Shown piece after piece: positions 10,150 through 21,025 of a DNA stretch of 64,000 bases (the first letter of the stretch is position 1; each line of letters opens with the position of its first letter). Below the pieces are notes generated by a model that was not told the origin of the DNA, did no database searches, and worked only from the letters and a program-made list of their open reading frames with translations. The DNA is from Daedaleopsis sinensis. Taxonomy: Eukaryota; Basidiomycota; Agaricomycetes; Polyporales; Polyporaceae. The stretch covers positions 3,534,001 to 3,598,000 of the forward strand of contig CM066300.1 of assembly GCA_033807695.1 (NCBI GenBank), written 5' to 3'. The position numbers and the translations under genes were made by a program.

Positions 10150-11261
10150 TCAAAGTTCTTCCTTGGTGATGCTCTTTTTCGACTCAGCTTCTCCTACGCT
10201 CGCTTTCTCAGCGTCAGGTTCCGCCTGCGCAGGCTCTGCAGCTACCGCCTTCTTGGCATCGACATCCACGACCTGGACCGTCGGGTTCACTACAAGCTCA
10301 TCGGTGCCTTCGGCTGCTTTGCCCTCTTTCGTTGGTAGAAAAGGTGGTTCTTCCGCTGCCGCCGCCTCCTCCTTCGCTGCTGCAGGTGCTTCTTCCTTCG
10401 CAGCAGCTGCCGCAGGAACCACCTTCTGCTGGGAAGTCTCCTCGCCCGTCAGACCCTTGACGAGTTCGCTCGCCGAGGCTCCATCGAGCCCCAGCTCCTC
10501 AACGAGCTTGAGCAGGTCATCTTCAGTGACGTTCACTCCGTGGAGCCCTGAGTCTCCGAGCTTGTCTCCGGCATCGATTTCGCCTGCACGCGCAGGAGGC
10601 TTGGTCTTGACTGGAGACGGTGCGGGGGATATGTGCTCGGGGTTCATCTGTGCGGGAGCGTATGCGCCAGGGATGCCGACGGGCACGGCGCGGAGCATGG
10701 GCTTGTCACCCTCGACGGTCTCCCACTCCTCTTTCAAGCGGAGGAACTGATCGAGCTCGCCGAACTCGACAGCCTCTTCGCTGTTCAATGCAGCGTGGTG
10801 AGCGGCCGGGAGACCCCACTATGTCGAAACAGGACTCACAAGTCCTGGAATGTCTGAACGAAAGCAATAGCATCAGGATGAGAAGATTGTGCTGAAGTAA
10901 GGAGAGAACACATACCCCAGGGAACTCGCCGCCGATGAGGATGCCGGGCAGCTGTTGCTTGTCTACACATCCGCGTGCAAGCGTTAACTCCCGGCGCATG
11001 GCGTCGCGCGAGGTGCAGTACTAGCCTAGTGGGGCCTTTCTCCGCCATAGCTTCTTTGCGTCTTCGTCCGAGGCGAGGTCGTAGGATGTGAACGGCACCT
11101 TCTTGACTTGTAGCACGCGCAGGACATACTCTGGCCATCCCGGATCATGCAGTCAGTGCGTGTTTTGTCAATGAGCGTGCAGCCTAAACACCTTGGCGCT
11201 GCCTGAGCGCAGGTTGAGAGGCAATGGTGGTAAGAAAGACCTGAATGGGCGGCGAAGGCAT
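10150..11261 (-). CDS. SH3BGR/thioredoxin-fold protein with acidic alanine-rich tail
   Basis: Five exons (11261-11192, 11130-11026, 10962-10916, 10853-10840, 10780-10150) close in phase to 288 aa. The first ~90 residues form a glutaredoxin-like domain of the SH3BGR type: MPSPPIQVFLTTIASQPALRQRQ, EYVLRVLQVKKVPFTSYDL, WRRKAPLDKQQLPGILIGGEFPG, then TFQDFEEAVEFGELD. There is no CxxC, so it is not a redox-active glutaredoxin. The C-terminal half is low complexity (AAAAKEEAPAAAKEEAAAA). Intron 2 is GC-AG (10963-11025) and exon 4 is only 14 nt; both are needed to keep the conserved reading and the phase. Fungal SH3BGR-like proteins have no well-defined role. The gene diverges from the MMSDH gene. 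Confidence 0.85.
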
Positions 11262-11615
11262 GTCGAGAGTCAAGGCTTCAAGGACGAGGTGAACGGTCTG
11301 AGAGCAGGTTGATCAAACAGATCGGGGGCGTCTACGGAGGCGGATCAGACGCGGTGGCCGACGCGGTATGGGCGTCTGCAGATACCCCACACATGACCAT
11401 CGCGTCCCTCGGACCTCGCTCACGCGCGCCGCCCCCGCAAACATAGCGAGGTGCGGACTCGTATTTCCGTCGTCCGACTCCCCTCGCCCCGACACCGTCT
11501 TCTTGGTCTTCCAGCCGTGCAGCTCCTGTGAATTCGCTTATATATCTTCTCCAAGCATCCTCACGCTCCCGGCCCCGCTCGACCTCTCTCCAGGAACACC
11601 TCTACCAGAGACAAC
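11262..11615. other. Divergent promoter region, SH3BGR-like gene and MMSDH
   Basis: About 350 bp between divergent start codons. The right half holds a TATATAT at 11539-11545 and a pyrimidine-rich leader before the MMSDH ATG. No gene is seen here. Confidence 0.55.
11539..11545 (+). promoter_or_regulatory. TATA-like element of MMSDH
   Basis: TATATAT lies 71 bp upstream of the ATG at 11616, followed by a C/T-rich leader, a usual fungal core promoter layout. Confidence 0.4.
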
Positions 11616-13894
11616 ATGCCTCTTGCGAAGCTCCCCCGTCCGACCCAGTTGCGCGTGCGCACGCTGACAACCTCCCGTCCTGCACTCAGCAACCTAAGTG
11701 TTACCGCCAAGTCAAAGGCCGAGAAACTCTCTCAGGACTGGAAGGGTACGAGTGCGACCGGCGAGAGTACCAAGAACTTCATTGGCGGCGAGTTCGTGGA
11801 GAGCAAGGCAGAGAAGTGGATCGATGTCGTAGACCCCGTACGTGCTATAGCTCTCCCTCGCTTGCTCGCTGTGCTAACAGCGGGGTGCAGGCAACGCAGA
11901 CGCTCTTGACGAGAGTTCCCGAGACAACTTCTACGGAGTTCGAGCAGGCTGTCGATGCTGCGTCCCACGCGTACAAAACATGGAGCCGTTCGAGTGTCCT
12001 CACTCGTCAGCGATTTGTCATGGAGTACGTCCTCTTCCTACGCACGAGTTGACGTCATTGTAATGGTCATCCAGTCTGCAGTACCAACTGAGGCAGAATG
12101 CGGATGCTATCGCAAACAGCATCGTGCTTGAGCAAGGGAAAACCTACCCCGGTCCGCAGTCCCACTCTCCAGCCATAATTGTGTGCTCATGACTATCTTG
12201 CAGATGCACAGGGTGACCTTCTCCGAGGTTTGCAGGTAGTAGAGACTGCTACCAACATCCCAACTGCATTGCTTGGTGACACCATCGAAGGTGAGGGTGG
12301 CAAGTAGCGAGCATCTTAGATCATACTCAACCTGCGCTGCAGTTACCAAGGATATGGACACTTCGACGCGCCGACTTCCATTGGGTGTTTGCGCAAGGTG
12401 CGTATAACATCAACTAGTGAGAGCCTCGAACTCACCGCGAATGCATGAACAGCATTGCGCCTTTCAATTTCCCGGCGTAAGTCATGCGCTCTCTTTGCAA
12501 ACGTATCCTCAATAACATATTGATAGCATGATTCCTCTGTGGACCATCCCAATGGCTCTCGCGACAGGCAACACCCTGATTGTCAAACCATCTGAGCGAG
12601 ACCCTGGTGCTGCCATGATCATCTCAGAGCTTTGCCAAAGGGCAGGCTTACCAGCCGGTGTGCTGAATGTGGTTCACGGCACTGTGCCTACTGTCAACGC
12701 CATTTGCGACCATCCTTCGATTAAGGCTATCAGCTTTGTCGGTGGTGATCGTGCTGGAAAGCACATATATGAGAGGTAACCTCATCCGATCCAAGTTGAA
12801 TCCGGCCAGTCTCTGATCCTGAATAGGGGCCGCGCTACTGGCAAGCGTGTCCAAGCCAACCTGGGCGCAAAGAACCACGCAGTCCTCATGCCAGACGGTG
12901 AGTAGATACTTGAGACTCTCTGGTCGCGTCCTGACGGAGGCGGCACAGCTAACAAGAATCATGCCATCAACTCCATCCTCGGTGCCGCGTTCGGTGCCGC
13001 TGGCCAGCGTTGCATGGCCATCTCTGTTGGTCAGTGACCACATCCTAACAAATGTCCATGAAACTCACGCTGCTTCTTCGCCAGCCGTGCTTGTGGGCAA
13101 CGCGCAGTCGTGGCTTCCAGAGATCGTAGAGCGCGCACAGAAGCTCAAAGTCGGGCAAGGCTTCGAGCAGGGCGCCGACCTGTACGTCCCCATCTCTATC
13201 CGTAGAGTCGTATCAGCGAGCGTAGACTGACAGATCATAATTCCAGCGGACCCGTCATCTCGTCTGCAGCGAAGGAACGTATTACTGGCCTGATTGCGTC
13301 TGCAGCGGAGGAGGGCGGTATCATCGCGCTCGATGGTCGCGGCTACCAAGTTCCTGGTTACCCAGACGGCAACTGGGTTGGACCGACGGTCATTGAGGCG
13401 ACCACCACCATGCGCTGCTACCGGTACGGTCGTCCATTCATTTGTCACACTACGCATCTTCATAGACACATCACAGCGAGGAGATCTTCGGCCCCGTCCT
13501 CGTCGTGATCAAGGCGGACAGTCTCGACGACGCTCTTGCGATCATCAATGAGAACAAGTACGGCAACGGCACCGCCATATTCACACAGAGCGGCGCGACT
13601 GCCCGCAAGTTCGAGCGCGAGGTCGAAGTCGGGCAGGTCGGTATCAACGTGCCTATCCCCGTGCCTCTTCCCATGTTCTCGTGGAGCGGAAACAAGGCGA
13701 GCTTCTTGGGTGACGTTCCGTTCTACGGTCGCGGGTGAGTTCCTCAATCACGCGCGGTGTTGACACCTTGGGTATTGACTCAACCTTCCAGAGGCATCGA
13801 CTTCTACACGCAGAACAAGACCACGACCGCGCTGTGGAAGGCCGAAGATGCGATCGGCAACAAGGCCTCCGTGGACATGCCCACGCACCACTAA
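11616..13894 (+). CDS. Methylmalonate-semialdehyde dehydrogenase (acylating), mitochondrial
   Basis: About ten short introns interrupt a protein of roughly 540 residues. It starts [24 protein letters not shown], a basic, hydroxylated mitochondrial presequence. The aldehyde dehydrogenase fold follows: [96 protein letters not shown], and [11 protein letters not shown] with the catalytic cysteine. The C-terminal part has [20 protein letters not shown] and the KTTTALW ending. The NLGAKNHA in place of the usual ELGG and the GQRCMAIS context are hallmarks of MMSDH (ALDH6 family). The enzyme makes propionyl-CoA or acetyl-CoA from methylmalonate or malonate semialdehyde, in valine, thymine and inositol catabolism, in the mitochondrial matrix. 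The gene is complete. Confidence 0.93.
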
Positions 13895-14023
13895 GCACAT
13901 CACGTCCATGGTATCACATCCCTAGGTCTTTTTTGGATACACCTGATACACTGTGCTATCGCAATGCACGCACGTTCTATCCGCACGTTCGAGTCCCGCA
14001 TAGTGTCAGAGACGAGAGTCGTC
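13895..14023. terminator. Convergent 3' region of MMSDH and the LMW-PTP gene
   Basis: About 130 bp between convergent stop codons. It has a T6 run at about 13929 but no clear AATAAA. Confidence 0.35.
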
Positions 14024-14757
14024 TCATGGTATAGTACGGGTCCTCCCAACGACCTCGTCGAGGAACGCGTTGGAGAGCTTGACACACTGGTCGAACACGC
14101 TTGCAAAGCCATTCTATAGAACAGATGTCAGCGTTTCAGTCGCACACGGGACAAGAGCGCACGAGACGCATATGTATCTCGTCATGGCCCGTGCGCATTA
14201 ATGCCTCACCGAGCCACCGTAGTACGGGTCCGGGATCGCCTCGCCGTCCGAGTACGAGCCCCAGAGGCGAACCTCGGCAGTGGCGTCCCGAGGCTTGATG
14301 CGCTCGAGGTTGCGCAGGTTCGACTCGTCCGCTGCGAGGATGTGGGTGAACCTCCGGAAATCTGACGGCTGCACCTGCCGCGCCGAATGTCTGATTGGGA
14401 CTCTATTCTGTCGGTTCATAAAGAGTTCAAGTCGACGTTAGCTCTCGGTCTGCTGATAGATTATCGGTGTTGGGCAGGAGTGGCATCCGATACCTTCTTG
14501 CATATCGCTACTGAGCTGCCCACAGAAAGAGCATGATCGGCGTCAGCATGTGTTCAAACATCGCACGCAGGACGCGCTCACCGATCGTCAGGATCTTCGC
14601 CAATATGGTAGTTAGAGGTTCCTGCGGAGTCGACGGTGATATCTAGGTCGCGTTCTTTCGCGACGTGCTTCAGAACGGCCTCTCCGATCGGCGAGCGACA
14701 GATGTTGCCGAGACAGACTACGAGCACGGAAATGTTCTGGTCCTTCTGGTCGGACAT
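14024..14757 (-). CDS. Low-molecular-weight protein-tyrosine phosphatase
   Basis: Exons read 14757-14582, 14515-14494, 14407 onward to a GTGAGG donor near 14210, and a last exon ending at 14024. The N terminus is MSDQKDQNISVLVVCLGNICRSPIGEAVL, which contains the LMW-PTP P-loop CLGNICRS (C-x5-R-S). Further landmarks are TVDSAGTSNYHIGEDPDDR, SVAICKK, RVPIRHSARQ, ILAADESNLRNL and DPYYGG, where the first aspartate is the general acid. The C-terminal helix is FASVFDQCVKLSNAFLDEV. The second exon is only 22 nt (SVAICKK). These cytosolic enzymes dephosphorylate tyrosine-phosphorylated proteins; yeast Ltp1 is the nearest model. All catalytic residues are intact. Confidence 0.92.
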
Positions 14758-15299
14758 GGTGGTTGCACCTATTACTAAGGCCTAAACCGCGGCTGGATCC
14801 TACCAATCGTGTCACGGTCACGGCCGGTACCAAAGCGCTAGATGGAGTCCGTGTCACAGCTACTGCTAGTACCAGGAAGCCAATGTGTTCGTTATGGTGA
14901 GATATTAGCAGATAATGTGAATTGAAGCTGAAGACGCGCATTCTAGCTATAGGAAAAATTTGTACAGACTATCAACGAACATATGGATTCATCTTTTGGT
15001 CCTGAGACATTTGGCATGGTATCCTATTGGGTCCTACCTAGGTATGCGGAGAGTGCCCCCCCAAGACCTAGAACCGGAGACGTGTGCGTATTACATCGAG
15101 GAACTTTATGACTAGAATAGGCAGGGTGGGTTAGATAGCACGAGGACGCTGCTCAAGGCTGACTGCAGACGGGAGAACAGCGTCAAATGAAGGTCTAGAG
15201 GACAATTCTCAAACGAGAGGTATATACACCGCGGACGAATGGTAAAGAGTGCGGCATCTGAGTTCAAAACAAGAGGGGGATACGAAGGCCAGTGTAGTG
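14758..15299. other. Intergenic between LMW-PTP and the glycosyltransferase gene
   Basis: About 540 bp. It holds the LMW-PTP promoter and the 3' flank of the glycosyltransferase gene, both on the minus strand. Apart from an AT-rich stretch near 14940-15000, nothing was recognised. Confidence 0.55.
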
Positions 15300-17768
15300 T
15301 TACCACTGGATCCACTCCCCGTACATGTTCGGTGACTCGCCCCGGATATATGACTCAAACGTCCGCTTCACTACTGTCGACCAGTCGAGGTCTCTCTTGT
15401 CGTTCGCTAGGATATCCTCCATGAGTGGGCCCGTGGTCGGTGTCGGGACGACATTCGGAGTCGCTTGATCACGCGCCAGTTGTTCACGCGCCTGACGCTC
15501 ACCGTTGATGAAGCGAGGTCCCAGGTCCGGGAAGTTGCGTGGAGCATCGAGAGGTCGCCACCTGGCAGATGGATGTGAGCGCTTCAGCGTTAAATATGAA
15601 CACAAGTGAGCACATACCAGCCGTTGTGGAAGTGGTAGGCATATGCACCCCTGAAGAAGCCATTGAAGCCCAGAGCCTGCGGCGCAGCACTCCTCTCAAC
15701 GGGCGTTTCGAAGAAGTCCCCGAAGCTGTGATCAATATGAGTGACAAATTAAACTCGCAAGGATCGGCGGACATACTTCGTGAAGAAGGGCTGTGGTGGG
15801 CGCTCACGCTGATAGTCTTCGGTGTTCAGCCACGCAGGATCGAAAAGCGCGTCCGGCAACCGCTGAAGGAGAGGCTCGAGGGCGGAATCCTTGGTATACT
15901 TCGAGATAGTCATAGGATGGAAGTCCAAACCGTTCTTCAGAGCGGTCCGGAAGAGGAAGGTGCCAAGCGCGGAGCCCCTGTTCATCCTCAACACAGCAGT
16001 GTTGTATGTCTCTAACCGCGACCACCGGTATGCGAACGCGCCCCTCCAACCCCACAGGTCCTCCCAATCACGTAAGAGAACGATATCCGCATCGAGGTAG
16101 ACGCCACCAAACCGATGGCAAAGCACGAATCGCGCCATGTCCGAGAGAATGACGGAGAGCTTGTCGTATGACGAGGGTGACTTCGATCCGACACGGTTCG
16201 ACAGCTCGTCTTCCTCAACAGGGGAGGACTGTGCCGAGTCGGAATCAGATGAAGAAGACTTGTCGACCTTGACCGGGACCTTCTCCACGACACCTCCCGA
16301 GTTGAACAGCGTGTCCCGAAGCTGCCGCCATTCGTCCTTGAGCTCGGGAATGGAGTCAAGTTGTTCAGTAGTGTTCCATAGCTTGAACTGGATGACGTCC
16401 TTGAAACGGGGGTGCAGGAATGGAGATGACCACGGGTTAGACTTCACTTGCTCATACATGTCGTGCAACGCCGTGGGGTTGTGTATGGAGGCCGCAGGGC
16501 CAGGGTTGATCCAGACATAGAACGTCGGAGTGCAGGCCATAGGGTCGTAGAAGTCCGCATCTTTGTGGAGGCCAAGGTTTTGTGTGTAGAGGAACGACAA
16601 CAGAGCAAGATACGGCTTGTCCGTAAACGGTCCGGCCCAGAACATGTGAAAGAGATGAGGGTTCTCATCGCATGCTGTCGGACGGTCATGATGGGGAATA
16701 TACTGTGGAGGTGGAGCGAAGTGCAGGTGTGGCTCCCATTCCGCGTTGCGCTTCTTCACGAAAGCCGCGTCCGGATCAGCATCTCCCTCGTTCTTGAGCG
16801 CGACGGCCGCGTTTCCTCGAGCTATTTGGGTACTGTTTTGAAGCTCACCATCCTCAACATAGACGTACTTCCACTGATCCATCTTCCCTCTGCGCACCCG
16901 AGGGGGAGCGTCAAGTCCAGCGCCAAGTCGTAGTACCTCTAGACAATCCCGGACGTACTACACGGAAGATTAATGACAATGTAGTGGGGAAGAATGATGC
17001 AAACCTTACCTTGCCCTGAGAATAATCACAGTTTTCCATGATTACATCCATATCCGCGACACTTCCGGGATATGGGCGTGGAGGATACGCGAGGTTCGGC
17101 ACCTTGCTCTGGATGTCGAGATATACTCGCGTGGCTCCGATACCAAAGGTGTCCGTGACCGAAGGAGGACGGAAACGCGAAGGTATGGTCGACGCCTTCT
17201 TCGGAGGCAACGCGGGATTAACAGGAGGGGCGACCATGCCAATAGTCTCGGGGACTTGGAGCCTAGTCAGACTGCGCACGCTACCGGTTTGGGAAGAAGA
17301 CTCACTTTTCTGCAAGCTCGGGAAGTGTCCAGCACCTATCTCCCACTGCCATATCCTCTGCAGGTCCTCACGCTGGAACACGAGCGTGGACGGCTCCTGA
17401 GTGGTATATCCAGTTGGCGGCCACAACGACCGCTCATCTGGCACGAAGCGGTCGCGCGACGACAGCATCATGACCAACGTGAATAAGACAGCGATCAGAC
17501 CGGTCGCAAGCAGCATCCTCCCTCGTCTCCTGCCAAAACGTGCGATGGCGTTATGGTGTAGCTTGGGGACGTTGGGGAGCATAAGACGGAGGCGACGTGT
17601 GCGCACGCCAGGAATGGGTAAAGAGATGGGCATGAGCCATGAAGAGGAGTATTGGTGTCGCTGCCACTTTTCGCGTACGGCGGAGTGCACAGGGAGGTCG
17701 GGGTGTGCCTTTTCTGCGTGACCGTTCTGGAAACCGTTCTGTGGGGGGAAGTATATTGAGGTTGCCAT
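15300..17768 (-). CDS. Golgi type II membrane glycosyltransferase, GT32/DXD type
   Basis: The start is the ATG at 17768 (MATSIYFPPQNG) because the frame further upstream is not protein-like. A single signal-anchor helix lies near residues 85-105 (MLLATGLIAVLFTLVMML), giving a type II topology with a short cytosolic tail. The lumenal stem is proline/serine-rich. The catalytic region starts FHMFWAGPFTDKPYLALLSFLYTQNLGL, contains TPTFYVWINPGPAAS, SVILSDMARFVLCHRFGGVYLDADIVLLRDW with the DXD motif (DAD), and WNTTEQLDSIPELKD. The C-terminal end reads TFESYIRGESPNMYGEWIQW. This is the pattern of the GT32/alpha-1,4-glycosyltransferase sugar-binding DXD superfamily. The acceptor is unknown. A serine/aspartate-rich insert (SSSSDSDSAQSSP) lies just before the DXD region. 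The 5' end has a possible short intron near 17268-17310 that I cannot resolve. Confidence 0.85.
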
Positions 17769-18109
17769 CCTGGACTCGAGGCCCACGGCGGTGAAGGCGA
17801 CTAGGGAGCTATAGGCTAGGACGCCGCGATAGAGGTCGAGAACGGAGGTGAGATAGAGGACGTGGACGAGTCCGAGACAGCGTCGGACACTGACACTGAC
17901 AGTACCCGCTCGTCCAACTCGACAATCGCCACGTGACATAGCGCCTAACATATGCGCCCGCCAAATCACAGCCAAATCTTGCTAGTGACCCTGGTGGCAG
18001 TGGTGCAGCATTGGAAAACTGTCTATGTGATATGGCGATCTGGGCATGCTATATACTATTACACTTTTCGTACATCTACCGTCGTGCTGCACACTACCCA
18101 ACTCTCCGC
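17769..18109. other. Intergenic between the glycosyltransferase and pyruvate kinase genes
   Basis: About 340 bp; the promoter of the glycosyltransferase gene plus the pyruvate kinase 3' flank. A second in-frame ATG at 17975 lies here, but the translation between 17975 and 17768 is not conserved-looking. Confidence 0.5.
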
Positions 18110-20324
18110 CTAGTTCGCCCCCAGAGGCTGCTGAGCAAGGTCGGCCGGGTCCGTGGGCACGGACAGAACGCGCAGCGTGTTCGTGTGACCAAGACCACCC
18201 TTCCACCCCTGGACTGCAACGACCGTAGTGCCCGTCTTGATAATGTTCAGCTTGAGCGCGTTCCGGAGACCGAATCGGATACGGTTGTCGACCTGCGGGG
18301 AGGGCGTTAGCGCACGCTTCATCCAGATTGCGATCGGAACTCACATCCGTCTGCCACTGGTGGGGCTCGATGCCACGCGGCTCCGGGTACCAGAAGGGAT
18401 AGCAGCCCCTGTTGAGGTGAATCTGACGCGCAGTTTGCTGGTTGCGAGTGACTGCAATAGGGGTAAATACGTGTTACCCGACATGATGGGCCACTTACCA
18501 GTGATGATAGGAACAGAAGGACGGTACTTCGAGATGAGGCGGGCGGTGTTGCCACTGGTAGAGAGGACGATGATCGCGCTCGCACTCTGCTCTGAGGCCG
18601 CAGCTACGGCTGCAAGGGCAACGGTCTCGACTGTTTCCGTGGGACGAGACGTAGTGTTGCGGAGTTCGTCATATAGTGCGGGATAACACACAGCGGCCTC
18701 CGCGAGAAGACAAGTCTCCGCCATCATGAGAACTTTCACCAAATGTTAGACGGTTGATTGGAGCTCATACCGAACGAAAAAACTTACCGGACTGGATGGG
18801 GTAAGACCCCTTCGCAGTCTCACCCGAGAGCATGACACAGTCCGCGCCATCCATGACAGCGTTCGCAACGTCACTAACCTCGGCACGAGTGGGACGAGGG
18901 TTGTACTATAAACGCCAACGATTGAGTGTTAGTGAGAGCATAATACCGAAAGTGTATGAACTAACCGTCATAGACTCGAGCATCTGCGTGGCCACAATGA
19001 CCGGCTTGCCAACCTTGTTGCACTTCGCAATCATCATCTTTTGAGCAAGGAAGACTTGGCTTGCGGGGATTTCGATACCGAGATCTCCACGGGCAACCAT
19101 GACACCGTCAGTCTCCTTGAGGATCTCGTCAAAGTTGAGGACACCCTGCTCGTTCTCTATCTTGACGATAATTTTGATGTTCGCGCCATCCGGACCGAGG
19201 ACACGCCTGATCTCGCGCACGTCTTCCGCACGACGGATGAACGAGGCGAATATCATGTCGACGCCGTTCCTCACCCCAAACTGAAGGTCGGCCTTGTCCT
19301 TGTCGGACAATGCAGGCAGGTCGACGTCCGTCTTGGGCAAGTTGACACCCTTTCGCGAGCTCAAAACACCGTTGTTCAGGGCTCGGACCCGAACGCTGTC
19401 CCCCTCGATGGCGAGAACGAGCAGGGAGAGGATACCGTCGTCGACATAGATGAGCTTGCCCGGCGCTGTAACCTTTGGCAAGTTTTTCTGACAGGATGAG
19501 GACTATTATTAGTGTCCGCCGACGACATACGGCTAAGGTTTACGCACATAATCAAAATAAATGATCTTGTCGTCGCAGATGTCCTTGTACTGATCATCCG
19601 TAGAGACGAGGAATTCGTGTCCAGCTTTGATGGGGATCTGAACATCTACTCAGTCAAGATGTTGCACAACACGATGATTGCGATACTCACGTCCGTCTTG
19701 TTCCTCATCATTCCGGTACGAATTTCAGGACCTTTCTACATTTCATGTTACCCACCGCAAAATGATTGCAAGCAAGCGAGGGACATACAGTGTCTAGGGC
19801 GATGGCCACGGGACGGCCCTCGGGATCCACTTGAGGTGAATTAGAGACATGGAAAAGAAAGTATCGTGTGTGGGCTTACGAGCGACCATCTTCCTGGTGT
19901 TGTCGATGACGCTCTGGTGGTACTCATACTCTCCATGAGAGAAGTTCATCCGAACTGGAAACAACCGCGTTTGTGCGCATTAGAGTCTGCTGATTGAGAC
20001 GAGAGGAGGGTAAACGCACCGATGTTCACACCCGCCCGGCGCAACTCAGCGAGCTTCTCGACACTGTTGGTGTTCGGACCTGCAAATTGGCTGCGCTTAG
20101 ACACGAGATCGCCCCGCCTTAGACGCATATAGGCATACCAATGGTCGCGATAATGGCCGTCTAATGCAGTGAGACGCGAGGATGAGGAAGTCAATCGCTG
20201 TGGCGCGAGAATGAGGGCCGGTGCATACCTTGCGGTAGTACTTGGTCTCCTCGGTCGGCACCTGCGCCTTGGTCGGGTCGAGGGAGGCAGACCACTCGAT
20301 GCGTGAGGTGATGATGTTGGCCAT
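18110..20324 (-). CDS. Pyruvate kinase
   Basis: About ten introns split a protein of roughly 530 residues starting [17 protein letters not shown] at 20324. Exon 1 is 20324-20229 and exon 2 is only 22 nt (20160-20139), encoding TAIIATI. Landmarks are [74 protein letters not shown] (catalytic lysine signature), [20 protein letters not shown], and [27 protein letters not shown]. The C-terminal domain includes [13 protein letters not shown] and [11 protein letters not shown]. It catalyses the last step of glycolysis, PEP + ADP to pyruvate + ATP, in the cytosol. A TATA element and CT-rich leader suggest strong expression. Confidence 0.95.
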
Positions 20325-21025
20325 GGTGGATGAGAGGAGTGTCGGTGGTGAGTGAAAAGAGCGAGAAGGGATTTTATAGAGACGCGGAGAGGCGGAGCTA
20401 AAGTGGACGATATGATGGGTCGATGACACCGATAGATCTAATCCGAGTCGACTTGGCACCCAGCGCTCCAGGCTCAGATACTTCACAAACCCTCGCTCGC
20501 ATTGGCTACCCTCCTCGCGGCCATCTTACGTCTCTACGAACGTGCACTCAGTGCACCCTCTCTAGACGATCCGCGCGAGAACCCTGCGCAAGCATCCCCA
20601 AAGAGCCGACAATACACCCACTATCGATGGCGGCTCCGGTGCCCTGCCCCGAGGCGGCAACAGAACCATATATGCGACCTCCCAAAATACAAAATATTGG
20701 CTGCTCACGTACGATCGTCAATCCCTTATCGTGGAATGGTATCTCGGGTTTGCAAAATCATATACTAAGCGCGGATGGCTGTGGGGGAAGCGACTTCCTG
20801 AACCCCCATCCATCTGCTCTCTTGAACTCCCGGGATGCGACCTCGGCCTTGGCGTGCCATCTTCAATATGTCTTGCGACAGGTCCGTGGTATTACTATAA
20901 ATCACAGTCCAACAAGATCCGCAGTCCACGAAGAATCCGAGTCCATGGCGACGCCACCAGGAGTACTGTACAACTGTGAAGTTCGCGCATCTATTACTAC
21001 TCAGATGTTCAATTCACTACGTGTC
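20325..21025. other. Intergenic, pyruvate kinase promoter and 7-helix gene 3' flank
   Basis: About 700 bp. The near side of pyruvate kinase has the TATA element. A long plus-strand frame across 20423-21181 overlaps this region and the neighbouring gene's last exons, but its composition is not protein-like and it lacks splice support. Confidence 0.55.
20372..20378 (-). promoter_or_regulatory. TATA box of pyruvate kinase
   Basis: Read on the minus strand this is TATAAAA, 48 bp upstream of the ATG at 20324. It is followed by a C/T-rich leader (ctcttttcactcaccaccg), typical of strongly expressed fungal glycolytic genes. Confidence 0.55.
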
